DNA of 64,000 bases from positions 139,984,444-140,048,443 of the forward strand of contig CM061228.1 of assembly GCA_030844895.1 (NCBI GenBank), in the 5' to 3' direction. A program made the translations under genes and the position numbers. This stretch comes from Ambrosia x helenae. Taxonomy: Eukaryota > Streptophyta > Magnoliopsida > Asterales > Asteraceae. A model generated the notes under the pieces. The model saw only the letters and a program-made list of their open reading frames with translations. It had not been told where the DNA came from and ran no database searches. Each line of letters starts with the position of its first letter. Positions within the stretch are counted from its first letter, which is position 1. Of this stretch, positions 21,897 through 33,481 are shown in pieces.

Positions 21897-22576
21897 GGGT
21901 TGCAAACGAGCCAAACGAACACGAATAAGGCCTTGTTCGTTTGTTAAGAAAATTATTTGTTCACAACGGTTCATGAACACTCACCAAACAAGATTTTATG
22001 TTCGTGTTCGTTTGTTAATTTTGTTCATGAACGCACACGAACAGAAACAAACATTAATGAACACAAACAAGTATTCATGAACACAAAGAAGTGTTCATGA
22101 ACGGAAACAAACACAAAATGCATATAACTTTTGAATAACATTGAATTCACATACATTAAGAAATTAGCTAGATCTACCCAACATATAATCTAATTGTCCA
22201 AACATAGTTAGTATTGGAAGAGGTCGTCGGAGGTTAAGGGCATCAACGCTAGAACATGAAAACATATAATGAGCTTTGATACAAAAAGTAGGTTTGAATT
22301 CATATAGTCATATATTTACCTCATATATATTATTTATTGGGTACAATATATAAAAATAAAAGAATATAAAAAAGTATAAAAAATAAAAACTTTAATAAAC
22401 TATCAAACACAAACGAGCATAAACAAACACGTTACCAAACGTTCACGAACATAAACGAACGGATGCGACCTCTGTTCGGAATTTTTTGTACGTGTTTGTT
22501 CGTTTGTTAAACAAACGAACTTCCTGCCGAATAGTTCATAAATGATTCGCTAAAAGTTCGGTTCGTTTGCAGCCCT
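21897..22576. mobile_element. Foldback-like element built of GTTCGTTTGTT motifs
   Basis: The left end GGGTTGCAAACGAGCC and right end GGTTCGTTTGCAGCCCT are inverted complements with few mismatches. CGCATA occurs close outside both ends (21887-21892 and 22578-22583). The arms consist of GTTCGTTTG and CAAACGAAC words. It shares the build of the elements at 7142 and 8517. Confidence 0.65.
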
Positions 22577-22583
22577 ACGCATA

Positions 22584-23138
22584 ACAGAGGGAAAACCCTA
22601 TGCAGCACAAAATATATATATGATATGTTATTATGTTTCCACCAAAAGGGTTAAAATGAACGATAGCATGTACACCCACACCAAACAGCTCACGTGCATG
22701 CATGGTAAGTATGAAGCGTGTTGTGCACCGACGGTGATCGCAAGCGTTGATTTTCGCGTTCATGATCCGGATATAATGGGTTGGGTCCATGCTCAGCCTA
22801 CTTAATTTGGTCCAGCTGGTGGTTACATACAACCTAACACTAACTTAATCCCAAGTTAATAAACTAGTAATAAGAAAATATTTTTATTTTTTTTAGCTAA
22901 AAAATCATTTAAACTTGAATTTTGTTATATTGTTTAAATTTTTTATATATGTCAAAAGTTTTTTAATATTAAAAAATATGAAACTTGACTTCTATTTAGT
23001 GGTTAATATTTTTCATACTTAATCGGAAGTCAAGTATCGAATACTGGTAAAGAAAGAAAATCACTAAATATAACTAAATATATTTAATGTTAAGATAATA
23101 TATTGAATAATTAACCTTTACAACTTCTTTATTTGGGA
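22584..23138. other. Intergenic, no gene recognised
   Basis: Mixed then AT-rich sequence. The small frames at about 22620-22830 have no domain. Confidence 0.4.
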
Positions 23139-23172
23139 CTAGTTTTTATCCCGGGAGCGTCCCGGGTTGAAA
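23139..23172 (-). mobile_element. Helitron-like 3' end on the minus strand
   Basis: On the minus strand a perfect hairpin CCCGGGACGCTCCCGGG is followed by ATAAAAA and CTAG, then T. This is the classic plant Helitron 3' terminus, and the element body would lie at higher coordinates. No matching 5' TC end was found. Confidence 0.55.
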
Positions 23173-23333
23173 TATCTAATATAATATAATAAAATATATT
23201 ATTATTATTATTATTATTTTAAACAAATCTCTGCCATAAGTTATCATATTCAAATATAAAAAAAAACGAATCTTTGCGCCGGGGTATAAATCTAGTGCCA
23301 TTACAAATGAATTCGGAAGTTTGTAATCGATCA

Positions 23334-23475
23334 TTCTAAAAGAACTAACATGAAATAAGAAAAAAAAAGTTAATTATTGAAATATCGAACGCATTAGTCT
23401 ATTTTAAAAAGAACTAACATGAAATAAGAAAAAAAAAAGTTAATTATTGAAATATCGAACGCATTAGTCTAAGGG
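23334..23475. repeat. 72-bp tandem duplication
   Basis: AAAGAACTAACATGAAATAA through CGAACGCATTAGTCT occurs twice in tandem and differs mainly in A-run length. It is a recent local duplication. Confidence 0.85.
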
Positions 23476-23681
23476 TTATGTGATGCGTTAAAAAATTCAT
23501 GGGTATATGATCGGGTATGTAGTTCGGGTATTTGGGTATGTTGTTTCGAGTAATTGAGTCGGGTATCACCTAATCACATACTCGACCCAAACCCACAATT
23601 TTTTTAAACTAATCCCAAACCTGATACAATACCTGTCGGGTTACAAAAAAATAGTCATTTTTTTTCTCCGATTTTTATATA

Positions 23682-23778
23682 GCACTATGGTACTCGTTGG
23701 AAAGATAATAAAACGCTCGTTAATTTGATGCACTATGGTACTCGTTGGAAAGATAATAAAACGCTCGTTAATTTGATG
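23682..23778. repeat. 48-bp perfect tandem duplication
   Basis: GCACTATGGTACTCGTTGGA through GCTCGTTAATTTGAT is repeated head to tail without visible differences. Confidence 0.85.
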
Positions 23779-24156
23779 TAATTTTTTTCTTTAAAAAATC
23801 TCGTATATAAAAGATATTAACGTTTAAAAGTTATGAGAGGAAACACGAGAGATAAAATAATAAAGGTTTAATATTTAGATTTAGTAGATTAGGTATTTAA
23901 TAGATTAGGTTAAAGATTATAATAGATTAAGTTAAATCATATTTATTTCTTTTTTTTAATTGGTTTAAAGTTGCCACATCACATCTTATGTGGCATCTCC
24001 CAAATGAGAGATTGCATAAGAGTATGACATGTAGGATTAATCCCTTTGCAATATATATATATATATATATTATTAAGAAGGCTCTATTTTCTAATAGCTA
24101 CAACTTATGGTCAAAATTATGTTTTTTTCTAGACAAATCTTGAATTTTGTATATTA

Positions 24157-24478
24157 GACTGAATGGTGTGCCTTCGGGGAAGGGGGTCGGGGTGGTGATG
24201 TGGCCTATTCCCCGATCGGGAACACCGCCCCCCCCTAAAAAATTTCGGTGCCTTCGGTGAAATTTCCCCCTTCTCCCCTTGTCATGTGATTGGCCCATTT
24301 TTTTTTCTTTTTTTCTTTTTTTCTTTTAATCAACCTTTATCCAATAAAAAATGAAGGGGGAGTGGGGGAATTAGGGGAATACCATTTCCAAACTTTGGGG
24401 GAGAAAATGGGGGAAATGATGTGGCGCTGATGTGGCACTTGGGGGAGTTGGGGGAAAAGGGAGGCACACCATATAGTC
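24157..24478. mobile_element. Tourist-like MITE with TTA duplication
   Basis: The left end GACTGAATGGTGTGCC and right end GGCACACCATATAGTC are inverted complements with small differences. TTA lies directly outside both (24154-24156 and 24479-24481). It is 322 bp with no coding capacity. The run of C at about 24229 and the GGGGGA words give spurious frames. Confidence 0.8.
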
Positions 24479-24481
24479 TTA

Positions 24482-25205
24482 AGATCCGGTTTCGTCCCAA
24501 TTTTCAATTATTTGTAGGATCGATGTATATGATTTCAAAACTTGTAATTCAACACACCAAGTGTGTTGCAAACTATGATCAGGTGATGTCAGTTAGATCT
24601 GCCCCTCACATGCTCCAATCATGATCTAACAACTTACTTTCCTTCTCGTCAGACTCTAGTTGGACAGCCAAATTAACTAGTTTTTTCTTGTCTTTACATA
24701 TACGTAGTAATAATCAGCATAAAATACTAACATGTAACACCATTTGAGATTACACAATAACTTAGACAGCATAATGTTTCATAAAATTAATATACTTCCA
24801 TTATATTATATGTTCTAGGTTTTTTATACACGGATATACGCATAGCAGTTGTGAAATATATTTGCTTAAACAACATAATCTTTATGTTTAAACAAATTAC
24901 AATAATAACTTAATTAAACTAATATCGTTTCCATATTTTGTTCTAAGTTTTTTTAATGATAAACGGGTATATATACATATACCTAGTTGTGAAATACATT
25001 TGTTTAAACTCCATAATCTTTATGTTTAAATAAAATACAATAATAAGATTGTTTGGTATGGAAATAAGGTTGTTTGGTATGGAGTCGTGGAGAGGGTTGG
25101 GAAAGCATACATGGCGTCGGAAATTCTCTCTCTGTCTCTCTCTATATATATATAGACAAAAAGATCAAATACAAACAAAATTATCATGCGAACAGTACGA
25201 TCTGA
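24482..25205. other. Intergenic, no gene recognised
   Basis: AT-rich. About 45 bases (GTGAAATA..TTTGTTTAAAC..CATAATCTTTATG) occur twice, near 24851 and 24990, as diverged copies. A TC/TA microsatellite lies at 25127-25155. Confidence 0.4.
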
Positions 25206-25217
25206 AGGGAACAAAAA

Positions 25218-25345
25218 AAAAGTGGCGGTGACATTTTCGTAAATAATGACCACCACTCTTGTTGTATAATTACTCTAGAGTAAAAAAGTGGCGGTGACAT
25301 TTTCCTAAATAATGACCACCACTCTTGTTGTATAATTACTCTAGT
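25218..25345. repeat. 66-bp tandem duplication
   Basis: AAAAGTGGCGGTGACATTTT through TTGTTGTATAATTACTCTAG occurs twice in tandem with one visible substitution (TTTTCGT against TTTTCCT). It runs directly into the palindromic array that follows. Confidence 0.85.
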
Positions 25346-25522
25346 GTATATAATTACTCTAGAGTAATTACCCTAGAGTAATTATATAATTACTCTAGTT
25401 ATATAACTACGCTATATAATTAATTTAGAGTAATTTTATAATTACTCTAGTTATATAATTACGCTAGAGTAATTACGCTAGTTATATAACTAGAGTAATT
25501 ATATAATTACTCTAGTTATATA
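25325..25522. repeat. Array of self-complementary TAATTACTCTAG/CTAGAGTAATTA words
   Basis: About 200 bases consist almost entirely of TAATTACTCTAG and its complement, with TTATATAAC spacers, in irregular alternation. The array can fold into many alternative hairpins. It does not look like a CRISPR array, since it has no unique spacers and sits in a plant genome. Confidence 0.8.
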
Positions 25523-25960
25523 AAGTTTCCAATATTTACAGAAATGCCACCAAGTGTTTTTTACTTCAGTTCGTACTGTTTGTACGATAAAGCCTATTTG
25601 TACGTGAACTTTACTCTATATATATATGTGTACATGGGGGCAGATGTTTGGAGATGATAACCAAAGTTGCAATTTTAGCCCTTTTAAATTTAACTTTTAA
25701 TCTATAATATGTTCATATCTTTATTGCACACGTTTAAAGTTTAAATATTAATTACTTTTACTATTACAGCCGTCCACAACCAAACAGTCAGTCAATTCAA
25801 TTTGGAAATCGTCAATCGAATTCAATAGCATTGACACCGTTCCACCAAAATGGTCAGTAAATTAAATTTGAACCGTTCAAATTTTTTTGTATATAAACAT
25901 AGAAAACGGTGGGGTTAAAACACACTTTTACCACCGTATAAACAAACACACACACACGAA
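25523..25960. other. Intergenic, upstream of a Myb-like relic
   Basis: AT-rich, no coding signal up to the ATG near 25962. Confidence 0.4.
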
Positions 25961-25961
25961 G

Positions 25962-26328
25962 ATGACTCGCTGGACCTCCGAAGAAGAGATTGCCTTGGTG
26001 ATCTGCTACAAATCCGGTTCTTCAACAACGTCAACGCTTGAGGGCATCGGGCTCGGGCTACCATCCGGAGGGTTTTTGGGATCGTGTGATGTCCGATTTC
26101 AACCGCCACGTCGGTACCAATGACCGGACAATCGTCAGCCAGCATCGGAAGTGGGCCGATCTCAACTTAAAGTGTGATCGGTGGACCACCCAGTACGAGA
26201 ACACGTTGAGGCAAGAGCCGGGCATCGAACCGGAGTTGGCTATCGAGTTCACGCATGTGGACTATGTGGCTCGATACGACAACAGCTTTGACCATGTCGA
26301 CGCATGGCAAATGTTGCGCCAACTCTAG
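25962..26328 (+). pseudogene. Myb/SANT-like ORF1 of a PIF/Harbinger element, frameshifted
   Basis: The first frame reads MTRWTSEEEIALVICYKS, the start of a trihelix/Myb-like domain. About 25 codons later the homology continues in a different frame from GSGYHPEGFWDRVMSDFNRH to the stop at 26328, including the family's second Trp block (RKWADLNLKCDRW). The shift lies between about 26010 and 26040. Such proteins are usually annotated as glutathione S-transferase T3-like or Myb-like in plants and act as the DNA-binding partner of the Harbinger nuclease. Confidence 0.65.
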
Positions 26329-26329
26329 T

Positions 26330-26989
26330 TTTTTTATTTCTCTTTATGTATTTTATTTTTATGTTTAATGTTTAATGGTAATGAATTTTAGTTTTTTATG
26401 TTTATCTTTAATGTCTTTTTATTTAATTAGGTTTTAAAACAAACAGTTAAAATAATAAAACAATTATAAAACAAACGGTTAAATAAACAATATTAAAAAC
26501 AGACGGTTAAAATGCAAAAAAACAGTATTTATTTAAGTAAAAAATAAATAAAAAACGGTTACCAGCACGGTAGATACAACCAGCAAAACAGTTCATGGGT
26601 GGCGACGGTGTTACCGTGCTGGTAGTGGATATCCGTGACCGATTCGAGTGACGCCCCGTCCCTGACATGCTAGTCGGTGAACTTCCCATAGAAGTTTAGC
26701 ATTTGACATACGAAATTTAGTGGTCAAAACTTTATTGTGAAAAGAAGTAAAGGCAAAAAAATCGAACTTTTCAACTTCTCAAGTAATGTCGGTCAACTAT
26801 TCAGTTCAACTTTATTTACATTCACATAAACTTCAAAGTTATTATTCAGACAAGTGAGTACTTTTATTGTGAATCCAGACAGAGGAAAAAAAAAAAAAAA
26901 AAAAACTTGTGTGTACTACATACAACGGTTTCAACATGCTTTCTAACAATATGACTCAGTTTCATATAGTAAAGTTTAGAACATGTCAT
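26330..26989. other. 3' flank of the Myb-like relic
   Basis: AT-rich. A hairpin-forming pair, CCAGCACGGTA at about 26562 and TACCGTGCTGG at about 26612, may mark an internal part of the same transposon. No coding signal. Confidence 0.4.
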
Positions 26990-26998
26990 AAAACAAAA

Positions 26999-28139
26999 GG
27001 GAAAATGACCAAAATAGCCCGTTGACCGTGTATTTTGCACAAATAGCCCTCTCCACCCTCTTTGGAGAGACGGGACACGGCTCCAACGAGCCTGAACCCT
27101 CTTCCAAGAGGCTTCCCATTTCAGCCAACAGAGGACCGCCACGTGTCGTTGTTGATCCCGAGACAGACCTTTCTCTCTCCTGAACCCCCTTTCTCTCTCC
27201 TGAACCCCCCTTTCTCTCTCCTGAACCCTCTTTCTCTCTCCTGTGACGTCTCGGAAGACGCTTCCGGTGACGTCTCGGAAGACGTCTCCGGTGACGTCTC
27301 GGAAGACGTCTCCGGTGAAGACGAAGAACAAGAAAAAAACAGTAAACTTCGTCGGAGAAGACGGAGAACTCACCGGAGAATCGAAGGGCAAGTTCAAGGG
27401 GTTGTGTTATCCGATATACAAATCAGGAACATAAGAATGGTTTGGGGTTATAGCAGGCGCACGACAGTCACCCTAAAACCGGTGACTGTCCGATTATTAT
27501 AATAAACGAAGAGAGGGCTTAACCGGGGAGAAGTAACTTACCGGAAAAGATAAGGTGGCGGCGGCCTGAGATGGTCACCGGTGACAGTCACCATACTCGG
27601 TGACTGTCTGATTCGCTTTAACCAGAACGGAAAGCCGACCAGGGTGGTTCGCCGGAAACAGAAGGGCGGCGGCGCCGGTTCCGGTCACCGGTCCGGTGAC
27701 CCTGCTGGTGTACTGATTCTTGTTTCTTCTTCGTCTTCTCCGGTGAGTTCTCCGTCTTCTCCGACGAAGTTTACTGTTTTTTTTTCTTGTTCTTCGTCTT
27801 CACCGGAGACGTCTTCCGAGACGTCACCGGAGACGTCTTCCGAGACGTCACCGGAAGCGTCTTCCGAGACGTCACAGGAGAGAGAAAGAGGGTTCAGGAG
27901 AGAGAAAGGGGGTTCAGGAGAGAGAAAGGGGGTTCAGGAGAGAGAAAGGGGGTTCAGGAGAGAGAAAGGTCTGTCTCGGGATCAACAACGACACGTGGCG
28001 GTCCTCTGTTGGCTGAAATGGGAAGCCTCTCGGAAGAGGGTTCAGGCTCGTTGGGAGCCGTGTCCCGTCTCTCCAAAGAGGGTGGAGAGGGCTATTTGTG
28101 CAAAATACACGGTCAACGGGCTATTTTGGCCATTTTCCC
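26999..28139. mobile_element. Mutator-like foldback element with long inverted repeats and 9-bp TSD
   Basis: The ends GGGAAAATGACCAAAATAGC and GGCCATTTTCCC are inverted complements, and the inverted similarity runs about 380 bp inward on each side (about 26999-27385 against 27715-28139). AAAACAAAA is duplicated exactly at 26990-26998 and 28140-28148. Each arm carries a tandem array of about 20 bp (CTCTCTCCTGAACCCCCTTT) and one of 24 bp (GACGTCTCGGAAGACGTCTC plus CGGT). The arrays differ in copy number between arms. Frames on both arms (up to 195 codons) are mirror images of each other and are not genes. Confidence 0.85.
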
Positions 28140-28148
28140 AAAACAAAA

Positions 28149-30144
28149 ACTGTGTCATTCTAATATGAATTTGTTTTCACAACCCCTCCCACATGAAAAT
28201 ACCTCTCACGGTATTACCGCAACTCCGCAAGCCAGATCCCCCCCCCCCACCCACCCCCCACACACACACACATGGAATGGCGTTTCATGCTCAGCTTGGT
28301 GAAGTGGCATGGGAGGTGTGAAACAATAAACCACAACCTAATAAGATGAATTTTATTTGTTTATTTATTTATTGCAAAAAGTTGAATGCCACCTCATCAA
28401 ATAAAATCAGAAAGTATGTTAGCTTCGATAATATTAACCTTTCTTATAACATATACTATGGTTTATTTTATGCACCCGCATTTGGTACACACACGCAAAA
28501 AAAAAATAAAAAAAAAAATAAACATATTAGAGAAAGTGACTATGTTGAGATCTTCTGTTTACTAATGGTTATACTGATTTGTGTTTGTATCTTTGATGAT
28601 TAACCACAAATGATGGATTCATGAGTAAAGCAATGGAGCACAAATTCTAGGTCATACTAGCCACTACATATGGATGTGGTAAGTCTTTACTTGTAAGACA
28701 TAGGTCTTTAGAAGCCATAGTATTCTCCACCAAAAGAAAAGAAAAAAGCATCTTTTTACCGGTCCACATTCTCATACTTTTCGTCCATAAACTTATTCCT
28801 ACAAAAAATTATCATTTTCAATCGTATTCTATTTATTGACTGTCAAAATGATAAAGATAATATAACAATTGAGTTATCTAGAAAAGGAATCAACTATATA
28901 TAGAGGAACCAACATCATGATATCATTTATATCTTTTACCCCTTATATTTATGAATTAAATATCCGATACGATAAGTTACATAAAGCATATATGTTATAC
29001 AAATTTGCTGTTAAATGAGCCAACTCGCTTGGTCGTTTGAACACTACCCGCAAAGCTAAATGAGTTCAAGGGTTTTTGTTTAAACTAAACAACTCATGAC
29101 TTTTTGCTATGTAAATTTATAAAACTATTAACTTTTTTGACATGGTTTGTAACACCGTTGCATGGGTTAGATGGTATTGTATATGGTCAATGCCAAAACA
29201 CATGGTTGCAAAGAGCCAACACGACACATGCTTGTAAACGGTGACACAAATGTTCGTCAAACAATGCCAACGATCTTATAATGGTCATTTTGAAAGTCAC
29301 TTGGACAAATTTACCGTTATGACAATGTTTAAAAAGTACCACTAATCTTATAAAAGGTCACCGTAAAAAAACTTTGACTCGTTATCTTTTATACTCGTGC
29401 GTGAAATGTCACCAACGGCCTTATAAAAGGTCATGAGTCAAAGACACATTGAAATATCTATTATATATAACAATGTATCCATCTCATTATAAGTGTGCTA
29501 TCTAACTATTTAGGTTTATTTCATTTGTAATCAGTTTCTTAACACATGTATATAACAATGTGTTCTAACTCATCATCAAATATTTATTTCCATTATTTTA
29601 CATAACAACAAATTTCACCTCCATCCTTAGTTTATAAAAGTTAGCAATGTTATAGTTATAGGCTTATTGCTACTTTACCGAATGGAAGAATGCATCGACT
29701 CTCTTTATTCCAAATTTCCAATGACAAAACATTTGAAAAAGTTATTTGGGCCTAAACAATCATATTAAGGAAAAAATCTATCTAATGAAAAAGAAAAAGA
29801 GAGAAAGACCATAAATGTCAAACCAATTGGCCTATTGACACACTAGTACAGTCCCACAGTATCACAGCATTTCATCGGCTGATAAGCCTTATTAAAAGCC
29901 CACCGTATGCCGTTTGGGCTTTTCTAGAATCCTATCTAAAATCTACTTAAATACTACATACCCCAAACTCCGTAAGTTTAAGATTAATTATATTTTATAT
30001 TCAAATTTGGTACTTTTTCTAAAATTCTAAAAAATGTTATAGTTATAAAAAAAATAATAATCTGTATAACACTTGATATATGTTGAAGGTAAACAACGGA
30101 TAAAATGCTTATCCACGACACACAAACACATGTATATAATGCTA
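28149..30144. other. Long intergenic stretch, no gene recognised
   Basis: AT-rich, with a C-run followed by CA repeats near 28238-28271 and A-rich runs near 28497. I checked both strands for conserved motifs and saw none. Confidence 0.4.
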
Positions 30145-31265
30145 CTAGTGGAAAACCCGCGCGTTGCGGCGGGACCAAAACCGAACAAGAAATAAGAAAA
30201 AATACATTGAATCATACACATGTGTGGCAGCAAGTTAACTCGCCATATTAAAAAGGTAAAAATTATCATAGAAAAACCTAAGTCGAAACCGTAACATAAC
30301 TACATAAAAAAGAAATAAAAAAAACTAAAAAGAAAACTTTCATGAATTATTTGCTTATGCTTAGATGACTTGTATATTATCATACACAATTATGTTTAAA
30401 CAAAACTTACATTGAAAAGTAAATATAAATGGAACCAATATAGGAACTTCTCCTTTCTCTTTCTTATAAACACAAGATAATATTATTAAAAACAATAAGT
30501 TTGATGTATTTCACATAAAAGGATTTAAGGATGAGACAACTTTTCTTTATAACATAAATTTTCATTTTCAATCCCCTCACCCTAGAGTATTAGGAATACT
30601 TATCTATCAAACTCCAGAATTTTCTTTTTATTAATAGTCATTCAACAAAATTTACGACATATTAAAATCATCATACATTTCGATATCAAATTTTCGCATA
30701 TTACAATAAGTTAAAGAAAATTCACTTCATCTAATTTAATCATGATCAATTAACCATAATTACGGGAAACCTTTGTTTGAAATTCATTATAAACGAAAAC
30801 TTTCTTCCCCGGTCATTAAATCCGTGACGTATTGTTTTAGGTAAGTTTAGACATGTTTAGGTGTATCAATGTAACGTAATAATTTCAAAATGCAAATCGT
30901 AATCTGATGATTAAAAACACAGTTGTCCTTATTGATTTATCGATTTCTTATAGTATTATCAAGTTTATAAAAGTTTAACTTTTATAAAGTATATAAAATA
31001 TTATAACAAAACATGTAGCCTAATGAATTATTTTTTATATGTTTTCTATTTAATGTGTTTCAAGTAATTGTAAAATTAAATGTCATGTCTTTTCATAAAT
31101 ATCACTTAACTCTTGACTTCATTTTAATTAAATATGTTGTTTCAAAGACAAAATTGCCCTAGAATGTAGTTATTTTATGCATTGGGTGTTGTTTCATAAG
31201 CAATTAAATTTGTACTTCTTAAAATTTAAGAAATCCTTGTCAAATGCTTTATAATATAGTATAGA
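30145..31265 (-). mobile_element. Complete short non-autonomous Helitron
   Basis: Read on the minus strand, it starts TCTATACTATATTATAAAGC at 31265 and ends with the hairpin-forming CCCGCCGCAACGCGCGGG, then TTTTCCACTAG at 30145. The flanking bases are A on the 5' side and T on the 3' side, as required by Helitron insertion between A and T. It is 1121 bp, AT-rich, with no helicase or replication-initiator coding. Confidence 0.8.
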
Positions 31266-31329
31266 TATATCAGAGAAAATAAGTCATCAATTATTGTTTT
31301 AAACATAAAGTTATCTATTTCTTTTATAA

Positions 31330-31577
31330 GGCCGTCAGTTGTGGAGCCGCGAGCGACCGGAGTTTTTGCATCAGTGTTCACCTCTAGCCACAACAGTTTT
31401 TTGCGAACCCGGCGCGAGCAAGCACAAGCGATGGTGGTCGCGTGGGTTAACGGGAGAAAGTGACCTTTGGTCGCGCCGATGCTCACCTCCAGCCATAACG
31501 GGGTCAAGTGATCAGGTTATTTGAGAGTAACGTTGGTGGCTTGCGCCCGACCACTCGCGACTCCACAACAAACAGTC
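31330..31577. mobile_element. Tourist-like MITE with TAA duplication
   Basis: The left edge GTTGTGGAGCCGCGAG and right edge CTCGCGACTCCACAAC are inverted complements with one mismatch, about 10 bases in from each end. TAA lies outside both ends (31327-31329 and 31578-31580). It is 248 bp and GC-rich against its surroundings. Confidence 0.75.
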
Positions 31578-31950
31578 TAAATAAAATAACAACTTCATAA
31601 TATTTTAGTTGTTAACATCTCCCACCAAGATAAGCACTACACGTAGCTAATCATGATTGAATTAATATTTAATTCATCTTCTCTTTCCAAAATTAAGTAA
31701 TCTAAACAAATGAAGCAATGTTATAAATAAGCCATTCGTCCTTGGGTTTGTATCAAAATGTCATTTTAGTTTAATAAAAAGTCTCATCTAAGTCCCTGAC
31801 GTCTTTTGTCATTTTCGACCTTCTCCCTAATGTCATTATAAAGGGCCCTTAAGTCATGGGTATTTTGATCATTGTATATATTTATTTATTTTTTCCATAT
31901 TTTTTAATTTGACAACCCTTTTATTAAAAAAAATAAAACAAAATACAGAC
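31578..31950. other. Intergenic, no gene recognised
   Basis: AT-rich and without coding signal, leading into a CT/GA repeat at 31951-31985. Confidence 0.4.
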
Positions 31951-32013
31951 ATTCTCCCTCTCTCTCTAGAGAGAGAGAAAGAGAGACTCACAGTAGGCAG
32001 CTTAGCTGTGATT

Positions 32014-32130
32014 ATGAAGTCAGGTGAGAAGCGTTATGCAATAGAGAAGTCAGCTAGTGCACTTAGAGATGTAGTTGATTTCATTAGGGAATTGAATTGC
32101 AAGAAGGTCAGCAGGTCAGGTAGTCCTTAG
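32014..32130 (+). other. Possible short exon-like frame, unassigned
   Basis: From an internal ATG the frame reads MKSGEKRYAIEKSASALRDV then VDFIRELNCKK and stops about 7 codons later. Composition looks protein-like, with a GA-rich leader similar to a 5' UTR, but I recognise no family. The following 200 bases (CGCCCCCACTTCTTAGAGCT and around) differ in composition from the surroundings and could be an organellar-DNA insertion or a processed fragment. Confidence 0.25.
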
Positions 32131-32387
32131 GCCGTTGAGCGAAACTCTTGGCATCCTCCTCTTATGAGGGGATAGGAGTGAAAGAATCATTATAAAACTA
32201 CGAGGTCGCCCCCACTTCTTAGAGCTCTCTTGCTACCGGTTCTGTAGACTAGAGCTAGAAAGGTCGAGGCAGAGCCAACAATTCTCTAAAAGCAAGGACG
32301 ATTAGCTACGTTTCAATGAAGCACGTTCCAACAATTACCTAGCCCGGTAGGTGGAGGAAAAAGGCGGAAAACATTCTTTAATCAACT

Positions 32388-32475
32388 CCCCCTCTCCCTC
32401 TCCCTCTCCCTCCCCTCCCCATCCCCATCCCCATCCCCATCTCCCTCTCCCCCCCCCCCCCTCTCTCTCTCCACC
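32388..32475. repeat. CT-rich microsatellite (CCCTCT, CCCCAT, C-run, CT)
   Basis: Compound simple repeat. The Gly/Arg and Pro/Ser frames across it are artefacts. Confidence 0.85.
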
Positions 32476-32838
32476 ACAAGTCTCCGGCCACCACAACCAC
32501 CAAATCACGACCTTGTATCCCCAAAACAAACCTCGTGCTAACTTGAGCACTAATCTCAGACCATCCCGAATCCAAAGGATGTGGCACTACACACGCATAT
32601 AATGGTGGCCTGAGCTTCAAAGGTCTTTAAACGTTGAACAACGGGGGTTTCAGGTTAGTATAATATTACTATACCATTGATAATTAATAATATGTAATAT
32701 AATGTTGATTTTCTTTTTATTGTTTGTGACACAGTATTTTATTATTATAATATTTTACTTTTAACATTAAAAAAAAAACAAAATGACAAACCTGACATTT
32801 TACTATTTAAATACATCGCCTATTAACTATGACTTATA
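32476..32838. other. Intergenic, no gene recognised
   Basis: Mixed then AT-rich sequence with no coding signal. Confidence 0.4.
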
Positions 32839-33043
32839 GGGTGTTTGAGATTGCGTTTTAAATCGGATTTTTAAATTATTGCGTTTTGAAAACGCAGATA
32901 ATCAGTTTTTAGTGTTTGGATTGCGTTTGAAAACACAGATAATCATTTTTTTAGGTTAACAAAACGCAATAATCTATAAGCAGCTCCACCCCTGCTTTTT
33001 TTAAAACGCATAATCTGTTTTGAATAATCAATCTCAAACACCC
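32839..33043. mobile_element. MITE with GGGTGTTTGAGATTG ends
   Basis: The left end GGGTGTTTGAGATTGCG and the right end CAATCTCAAACACCC are perfect inverted complements over 15 bp. Internal words GAAAACGCAGATAATC recur in both orientations. No target duplication could be fixed. Confidence 0.7.
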
Positions 33044-33480
33044 TCTTAATTAATTAATAACTAGACCAAAGAATAGAAGGAAATAATATGTCTTGTAATT
33101 TAATTAAAAAATTGTTCTAAAGGTACTTTAAATTAGAAGAAAAAAGTGTCTTTAACATTGGTGGGAGTCAAATAATGAGAGGGATGTTTGAAAAGAAATA
33201 TAAAATAGACATTCAAAAAAGAATCACTTATTAAAAGTGTTTTGGATAATGAAAATGAAACAGAGCAGAGACTTGGAAATCCAAATTGCAATTTCTTTAT
33301 TGCGTGCTCTAAACTTTTAGCAAAATAAAAATAAAGTTCAGAACATTTAACTAACATACAATATGATGTGTCTTGTCACGATATGATGTGTCTTTTGACA
33401 AGAAAAAAATAAATATAAATAGACGCCAAATAAAAAAAAAATAGCATTTAAGACAGTGGGGGATCAAAAAGTTTTATTTG
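33044..33480. other. Intergenic, no gene recognised
   Basis: AT-rich. The 15-bp word ACGATATGATGTGTC and its near copy are adjacent at about 33361-33400. No coding signal. Confidence 0.4.
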
Positions 33481-33481
33481 A

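Noticed and set aside
25325..25522. Repeat array considered as CRISPR
   Set aside because: There are no unique spacers, the words are self-complementary and variable, and the genome is eukaryotic.
26864..28302. Six open frames of 60-195 codons on both strands
   Set aside because: They mirror each other because they lie on the inverted arms of a Mutator-like element, and repeat-unit translation explains their length.
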